A DNA stretch of 64,000 nucleotides from the NCBI RefSeq assembly GCF_003014675.1, contig NZ_PYAU01000001.1:3100001-3164000 (forward strand). Reading direction: 5' to 3'. Position 1 is the stretch's first letter; each line of letters opens with the position of its first letter. The stretch is from Labedella gwakjiensis (GTDB lineage: Bacteria > Actinomycetota > Actinomycetes > Actinomycetales > Microbacteriaceae). Shown here piece by piece: positions 59,865 to 64,000 of this stretch. The notes beneath the pieces are model-generated. The model saw nothing but the letters and a program-made list of their open reading frames with translations. It did no database searches and was not told where the DNA came from. A program made the position numbers and the translations under genes.

Positions 59865-61235
59865 GTGACCCAGCTGACGGAACCAGTCGTGACGCCTGAC
59901 GATTCTGTGATCGCCGGTCTCGACTATTGGCGTCAGCTGCCCATCAAGCAGCAGCCCGAGTGGGGCTCGAGCACCGACGTGGCCGCCGCCTCCGCAGAGA
60001 TCGCGACTCTTCCGCCCCTCGTGTTCGCTGGAGAGGTCGACAATCTCCGGGACCGCCTCGCGCGTGCGGCGAGCGGTCAGGCCTTCCTGCTCCAGGGCGG
60101 AGACTGCGCCGAGACGTTCGCCGGTGCCACAGCCGATCAGATTCGCAACCGCGTGAAGACGATCCTGCAGATGGCCGTCGTCCTCACCTACGGTGCGTCG
60201 ATGCCCGTCGTGAAGATGGGCCGTATGGCCGGACAGTTCGCCAAGCCGCGATCGAGTGACACGGAGACGCGCGGTGGCGTCACCCTCCCCGCCTACCGTG
60301 GCGATATCGTCAACGGCTACGACTTCACACCAGAGTCCCGACGCGCGGACCCGTCGCGACTCGTGCAGGGGTACCACACCGCCGCGTCGACGCTCAATCT
60401 CATCAGGGCCTTCACGCAGGGTGGCTTCGCCGACCTCCGTGAGGTGCACTCCTGGAACCAGGGATTCGCTCGGAACCCCGCGAACCAGCGCTACGAGCAG
60501 CTCGCGAAGGACATCGACAAGGCGATCCGCTTCATGGAGGCGGCCGGAGCCGACTTCGACGAGCTGAAGCGCGTCGAGTTCTACACGGCACACGAGGGTC
60601 TGCTCATGGACTACGAGCGTCCGATGACCCGGATCGACTCCCGGACGGGAACGCCGTACAACACGTCGGCGCACTTCGTGTGGATCGGCGAGCGCACCCG
60701 CGAGCTCGACGGGGCTCACGTCGATTTCCTGTCCCGGGTCCGCAACCCGATCGGTGTGAAGCTCGGGCCGTCGACGACGCCAGACGACATGCTGGCACTC
60801 GTCGACAAGCTCGACCCGAACCGCGAGCCTGGGCGGCTCACGTTCATCACGCGCATGGGCGCCGGCAAGATCCGTGACGCGCTTCCGCCCCTGCTGGAGG
60901 CGATCAAGGCCTCGGACGCGACGCCGTTGTGGGTCACCGACCCCATGCACGGCAACGGGCTCACCACGCCCACGGGTTACAAGACGCGTCGTTTCGACGA
61001 CGTCGTCGACGAGGTAAAGGGCTTCTTCGAGGCCCACCGCGCGGCGGGGACCCACCCGGGTGGTATCCACGTCGAGCTCACGGGAGACGACGTCACCGAG
61101 TGCCTCGGCGGCTCGGAGCACATCGACGAGGCGAGCCTCGCGACGCGGTACGAGTCGCTCTGCGACCCGCGCCTCAACCACATGCAGTCGCTCGAGCTGG
61201 CCTTCCTCGTGGCGGAGGAGCTCGCGCAGGCCTGA
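59865..61235 (+). CDS. aroG: Class II 3-deoxy-7-phosphoheptulonate synthase
   Basis: A 456-residue class II (plant-type) DAHP synthase, the first step of the shikimate pathway from erythrose-4-phosphate and phosphoenolpyruvate. Hallmarks: LLQGGDCAETFAG (metal Cys and PEP site), PVVKMGRMAGQFAKPRS, YRGDIVNGYDF, and the metal His/Glu region WVTDPMHGN and GGIHVELTGDDVTEC. Length matches mycobacterial AroG. Start GTG 59865 with AGGAAA upstream. Ends in a strong bidirectional terminator. Confidence 0.96.
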   Translation: MTQLTEPVVTPDDSVIAGLDYWRQLPIKQQPEWGSSTDVAAASAEIATLPPLVFAGEVDNLRDRLARAASGQAFLLQGGDCAETFAGATADQIRNRVKTILQMAVVLTYGASMPVVKMGRMAGQFAKPRSSDTETRGGVTLPAYRGDIVNGYDFTPESRRADPSRLVQGYHTAASTLNLIRAFTQGGFADLREVHSWNQGFARNPANQRYEQLAKDIDKAIRFMEAAGADFDELKRVEFYTAHEGLLMDYERPMTRIDSRTGTPYNTSAHFVWIGERTRELDGAHVDFLSRVRNPIGVKLGPSTTPDDMLALVDKLDPNREPGRLTFITRMGAGKIRDALPPLLEAIKASDATPLWVTDPMHGNGLTTPTGYKTRRFDDVVDEVKGFFEAHRAAGTHPGGIHVELTGDDVTECLGGSEHIDEASLATRYESLCDPRLNHMQSLELAFLVAEELAQA

Positions 61236-61245
61236 TCACCCGTCG

Positions 61246-61287
61246 AACGACAGACGCCCCGGAACGAGTTCCGGGGCGTCTGTCGTT
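61246..61287. terminator. 19-bp perfect hairpin, bidirectional terminator
   Basis: Arms 61246-61264 and 61269-61287 are perfect complements (19 bp) with a CGAG loop; key core is ACGCCCCGGAA/TTCCGGGGCGT. Outer AA/TT ends give short U tracts on both strands. It lies between the converging aroG and kinase genes. Confidence 0.85.
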
Positions 61288-61304
61288 GAACCGGTGTTTC
61301 CGCG

Positions 61305-63221
61305 TCAGAGGTTGGCGGTGATCGACACGGTCGATCCTCGCTTGATGGAGGTGTTGCCGCCAGGGTCCTGCGAGACGATCGAGAAGAGAGCCTCGCCCCA
61401 GAGATCCTCGGGCACGGCCGTCTGGATGTCGACGACGAAGCCGAGGTCCTCGAGGGTCGCCTTCGCGTCGGCGATGGTCTTTCCCGTCACGTCGGGGACC
61501 TCGACGAGGTCCTGACCCTTCGAGACCACGAGTGTCACCGAGTCGTTCGGGTGCAGCGGGCCCTCCGGGACGATGACACGGATCACCTGTCCCTTCTCGA
61601 ACTCGTCGCTGAACTCCTGCTGGTTCGTCTCGTTGACGGTGAGTCCCACCGATTCGAGATCGTTTCGCGCGGTGCTCTGGCCCTGGCCGACGACGTCGGG
61701 GACGCCCCCGACGGACACGACGGCGTCGAGGGTGGCGCCCTGCAGCACAGTCCCGGCCTCCTTGACGAAATCGGTCCCGTCCGCGTCGGTGACGCTGATG
61801 ACCACGTCCTTCGGGACGTCGGCCGAGAACTGTTGGGTCGCCTCGTTGAGGGTGAGCCTGTTCGCCTCGGCGAACTCCTGCACCTCGGCGAGTGTCGCCC
61901 CTTGCAGCATGCCGATCGAGACGGGTTGGCGCCCCTGGGAGACGTAGAGCGTGACGGTGCCGTCCTTGTCGACGAACGTGCCGGGACCCGGATCGGTCCG
62001 CGTCACGAGTCCCTCCTCGATGTCGAAGCTGTACTCCTGCGCGGTGGCCACCTCGAATCCGAGCTCCGTCAGCCGAGCTTCGGCCGCGGCGGGGTCCTGC
62101 TTCGAGAGGCTCGGGACCTGGACGCGGGAGCCCGGTCCCGAACCGAAGTACCAACCCGTCCCGCCGGCGAGTGCGGCGAGCAGGAGCACGACGAGGAAGA
62201 GCGCGAACCCTTTTCGCCGACGCCTGGCAGTGCGCGTGGTGAGTTTGGTCGCATCGTCGTCCGGGGCATCCGTCCGGGTCGCGGGTCCGGTGAGGACCGT
62301 CGTGAGCTCGGAGCCGCCCGGGAGAGGGAGAGGCGGGAGGAATGTCGTGGACTGGCTGCTCACGGAGACGCTGAACCCCAGCTGCCGTTCGATCTCGTGC
62401 AGCCGTTCGAGGAGCTCTCCGGCATTGGCCGGCCGCTGCTCGGGGTCGCGCTCCGTCGCCCAGAGGACGAGGTCGTCCAGCTCGTCGGGAACCTCGGCGT
62501 TGCGCGCGCTCGGACGTGGCACCGAGTCGTTCGCGTGCTGGTAGGCGATCTGCATGGGCTGCTCGCCCTTGTACGGCTGCTCGCCCGTGAGCATCTCGTA
62601 CATCATGATGCCGAGCGCGTAGATGTCGCTGCGTGTGTCGGCGATGCCGCGTGTGACGAGTTCGGGGGAGAGGTACGCGATCGTGCCGAGCAGGGCCTGC
62701 CCTGTTGCGGTGTTGGCGCTCGCGGCACGTGCGAGCCCGAAATCGCTGATCTTGATGCGGCCGTCGTCGGCCAGGAGGACGTTCTCCGGTTTGACGTCCC
62801 GATGCACGATGCCGGCGCGATGTGCCGCGGCGAGTCCGGTGAGCACGGCGTCCATGATGTCGACGACCTGCTGGGCCGAGAGGGTGCCGCGCTCGGAGAG
62901 GAGCTCACGCAGGGTGATGCCCGGGAGGTACTCCATCACGAGGTAGGCCATGTCGCTGTCCTGGCCCTGGTCGAAGACGCTGACCACGTGGGGATTCGCG
63001 AGGCGGGCAGCCGAGCGGGCCTCCTGGACGAACCGGTTCTTGAACGTGGAGTCGTCGGACAGGTGCCCGTGCATGATCTTGATGGCGACGCGCCGCTCGA
63101 GACGCTGGTCCGTCGCGAGGTAGACCGTGGCCATGCCTCCCCTGGCGATGCGAGAACGCACGAGGTATCGGCCGTCGATGAGACGGCCGATCATCGGGTC
63201 GGTCTGCTGGCCAGTCGTCAC
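61305..63221 (-). CDS. pknL: PASTA-domain Ser/Thr protein kinase
   Basis: A 638-residue transmembrane kinase. Kinase domain about residues 15-285: glycine loop IARGGMATVYLA, Lys in VAIKIM, HRDVKPENVLL, DFGLA and YLSPE. A membrane segment (about 345-365) follows RRRRKG, and four PASTA repeats (about 375-638) face outside and sense muropeptides or lipid II. Position convergent with the class II DAHP synthase matches mycobacterial pknL. It may phosphorylate GarA and division proteins. TAGAAT 6 nt before the GTG marks a leaderless mRNA. Confidence 0.93.
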   Translation of the reverse strand: MTTGQQTDPMIGRLIDGRYLVRSRIARGGMATVYLATDQRLERRVAIKIMHGHLSDDSTFKNRFVQEARSAARLANPHVVSVFDQGQDSDMAYLVMEYLPGITLRELLSERGTLSAQQVVDIMDAVLTGLAAAHRAGIVHRDVKPENVLLADDGRIKISDFGLARAASANTATGQALLGTIAYLSPELVTRGIADTRSDIYALGIMMYEMLTGEQPYKGEQPMQIAYQHANDSVPRPSARNAEVPDELDDLVLWATERDPEQRPANAGELLERLHEIERQLGFSVSVSSQSTTFLPPLPLPGGSELTTVLTGPATRTDAPDDDATKLTTRTARRRRKGFALFLVVLLLAALAGGTGWYFGSGPGSRVQVPSLSKQDPAAAEARLTELGFEVATAQEYSFDIEEGLVTRTDPGPGTFVDKDGTVTLYVSQGRQPVSIGMLQGATLAEVQEFAEANRLTLNEATQQFSADVPKDVVISVTDADGTDFVKEAGTVLQGATLDAVVSVGGVPDVVGQGQSTARNDLESVGLTVNETNQQEFSDEFEKGQVIRVIVPEGPLHPNDSVTLVVSKGQDLVEVPDVTGKTIADAKATLEDLGFVVDIQTAVPEDLWGEALFSIVSQDPGGNTSIKRGSTVSITANL

Positions 63222-63227
63222 AACTGA

Positions 63228-63233
63228 ATTCTA
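63228..63233 (-). promoter_or_regulatory. -10 box TAGAAT of leaderless pknL
   Basis: TAGAAT, 6 nt, GTG at 63221 (minus strand), the closest match to the -10 consensus in the window. Confidence 0.55.
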
Positions 63234-63402
63234 GGGAGCGTCACCGCGCGGGACGGGAATGAACACGGGGAAACGGCGCATCCGCCTCGATCGTCTTCTG
63301 ACCGTGATCCTCCGCGAGTCGCAACGGGGGACGACGGTGCGCAGGACCGCGGCAGGGACGCCAGAGCAACGGAGCTCTCGCGCCGAGAGGACGGACGGGC
63401 GA

Positions 63403-64000
63403 TCAGAGCTCGGCGAGCCAGGCTCGCGCCGATGCTTCCCACTTGCCGTAGGCATCGGGATACGCGGAGATCTGGACGGCCTGGGCCGCCTGCGTCACCG
63501 ACATCGACTCCCAGCCGTCGATGTCGAGCAGCCCGAGGGTCTTCCCCTGCACTCCCACGAAGAAGGCGGTGGCCGCGTACGTGGGGTCGGTGATCTGTTC
63601 CGCCGTACCCCATCCCTGGCTGGGGCGCTGCTGGAACAGACCCAACGAGTCGCGGTCACCGTGATCGATGTTGCGCAGGCTGGACTCCTGCATGGCGGCG
63701 GCGAGGGCGACGACGAGTGCGGCGTCGCTGACGCCGATTGAGCGCCCGACGGCGACGATGGTGGACGCGTTGCCGCGCATCTCGGCCGTCAGGGGCGTCG
63801 TTGCCGGTGCAGGTGCCGGTGCGGGCGCCGGTGCCGGACTGGACTCCGCCGCACCGGGGATGACGATCGTCTGACCCGGGTAGATGATGCTGCCGCGAGT
63901 GAGGCCGTTGGCCGACAGGATCGCATCGAGGCTCACACCGTGCTTCTTCGCGATCCCGATGAGGGTGTCGCCGCTCATGACGTCGTAGGCGCGATCGGCG
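63403..64000 (-). CDS. LysM and transglycosylase-like wall protein (partial)
   Basis: C-terminal 199 residues of a secreted protein; the start lies beyond the right edge, as the frame is open to base 64000. It shows a LysM repeat (SGDTLIGIAKKHGVSLDAILSANGL...GQTIVIPG), a Pro-Ala linker (about ten PA units), and a lytic-transglycosylase-like domain with the catalytic Glu candidate in AAAMQESSLRN and the SLGLFQQRPSQGWG motif of actinobacterial peptidoglycan hydrolases. Probably acts in wall turnover, and its nearness to pknL suggests linked control. Confidence 0.87.
   Translation of the reverse strand, partial: ADRAYDVMSGDTLIGIAKKHGVSLDAILSANGLTRGSIIYPGQTIVIPGAAESSPAPAPAPAPAPATTPLTAEMRGNASTIVAVGRSIGVSDAALVVALAAAMQESSLRNIDHGDRDSLGLFQQRPSQGWGTAEQITDPTYAATAFFVGVQGKTLGLLDIDGWESMSVTQAAQAVQISAYPDAYGKWEASARAWLAEL

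Noticed and set aside
57894-61181. An 1095-codon open frame on the minus strand
   Set aside because: It is antisense to glucokinase, PlsC and aroG, all with complete motifs. Its translation is rich in Arg, Glu and Asp-Val repeats typical of antisense frames in G+C-rich DNA.
1-64000. Search for tRNA, rRNA, insertion sequences or prophage genes
   Set aside because: No cloverleaf, rRNA stretch, transposase or phage gene was recognised; gaps between genes are short and accounted for. Faint cases would need a covariance-model scan.

Overview
The window is 64 kb of uniformly G+C-rich DNA in which nearly all codons end in G or C. Gene content points to the Actinomycetota, most likely a member of the Microbacteriaceae: a GarA-type FHA protein followed by an FtsR-type MerR regulator, a PASTA kinase convergent with a class II DAHP synthase, an AIM24 protein, a MarP-type membrane protease, an actinobacterial HelD-like helicase, sortase-E-type LAxTG anchoring and frequent leaderless transcripts. 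No rRNA, tRNA, CRISPR array, prophage or insertion sequence was recognised. No gene-free stretch exceeds 300 bases; the longest is 245 bases, between mvaA and mvaS.

1-9.9 kb, lipid locus. Two divergent, tightly coupled gene sets. Leftward: SDR reductase, PlsC acyltransferase, alkyl-DHAP-synthase-like FAD enzyme (cut by the left edge). Rightward: degenerate ferritin-like protein, fatty acyl reductase fused to a HAD phosphatase, LarA-like protein, divergent acyltransferase, intact di-iron ferritin-like protein, diacylglycerol-kinase-like protein. Three ATGA overlaps join the rightward set. Together they look like an ether-lipid (alkyl or alkenyl glycerol, plasmalogen-type) pathway: acyl-CoA reduced to fatty alcohol, exchanged onto acyl-DHAP, keto group reduced, second acylation, and possibly ether desaturation by the di-iron enzyme. 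This is the most interesting system here.

9.9-20.1 kb. An S66 peptidase gene, then a galactan-use locus: wall-anchored GH53 endo-galactanase and GH42 beta-galactosidase leftward, a three-gene sugar ABC importer (no ATPase) and a LacI regulator rightward, with LacI-type operators in the divergent promoter.

20-33 kb. Mixed housekeeping genes: VOC protein, hydrolases, MFS exporter preceded by a possible 12-codon leader, DinB protein flanked by a small repeat, EEP-family hydrolase, MarP protease, HAD hydrolase, HelD-like helicase, AIM24, YbdK-type ligase, DedA and MscS membrane proteins.

33-49 kb. Acyl-CoA ligase; LysR/LysE pair; EamA exporter plus GntR regulator behind an 18-bp tandem repeat and a GntR-type palindrome; RlmA-type rRNA methyltransferase; AlkC-like repair protein; HMG-CoA synthase and reductase (upper mevalonate pathway); peroxiredoxin and Ohr with a divergent TetR; a membrane SGNH hydrolase; then pgsA-garA-ftsR-merR.

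49-64 kb. ParA and divergent pyruvate carboxylase; a ParA/MinD-type ATPase with a long repetitive SKPAA tail, followed by peptide deformylase; long-chain acyl-CoA ligase; ROK glucokinase, PlsC acyltransferase and DAHP synthase; a 19-bp perfect hairpin terminator; the PASTA kinase; and a LysM/transglycosylase-type wall protein cut by the right edge.

Across the window, eleven start codons sit exactly 6 nt downstream of a TAnnnT-like -10 hexamer, so leaderless transcription appears to be a main mode of gene expression in this organism.
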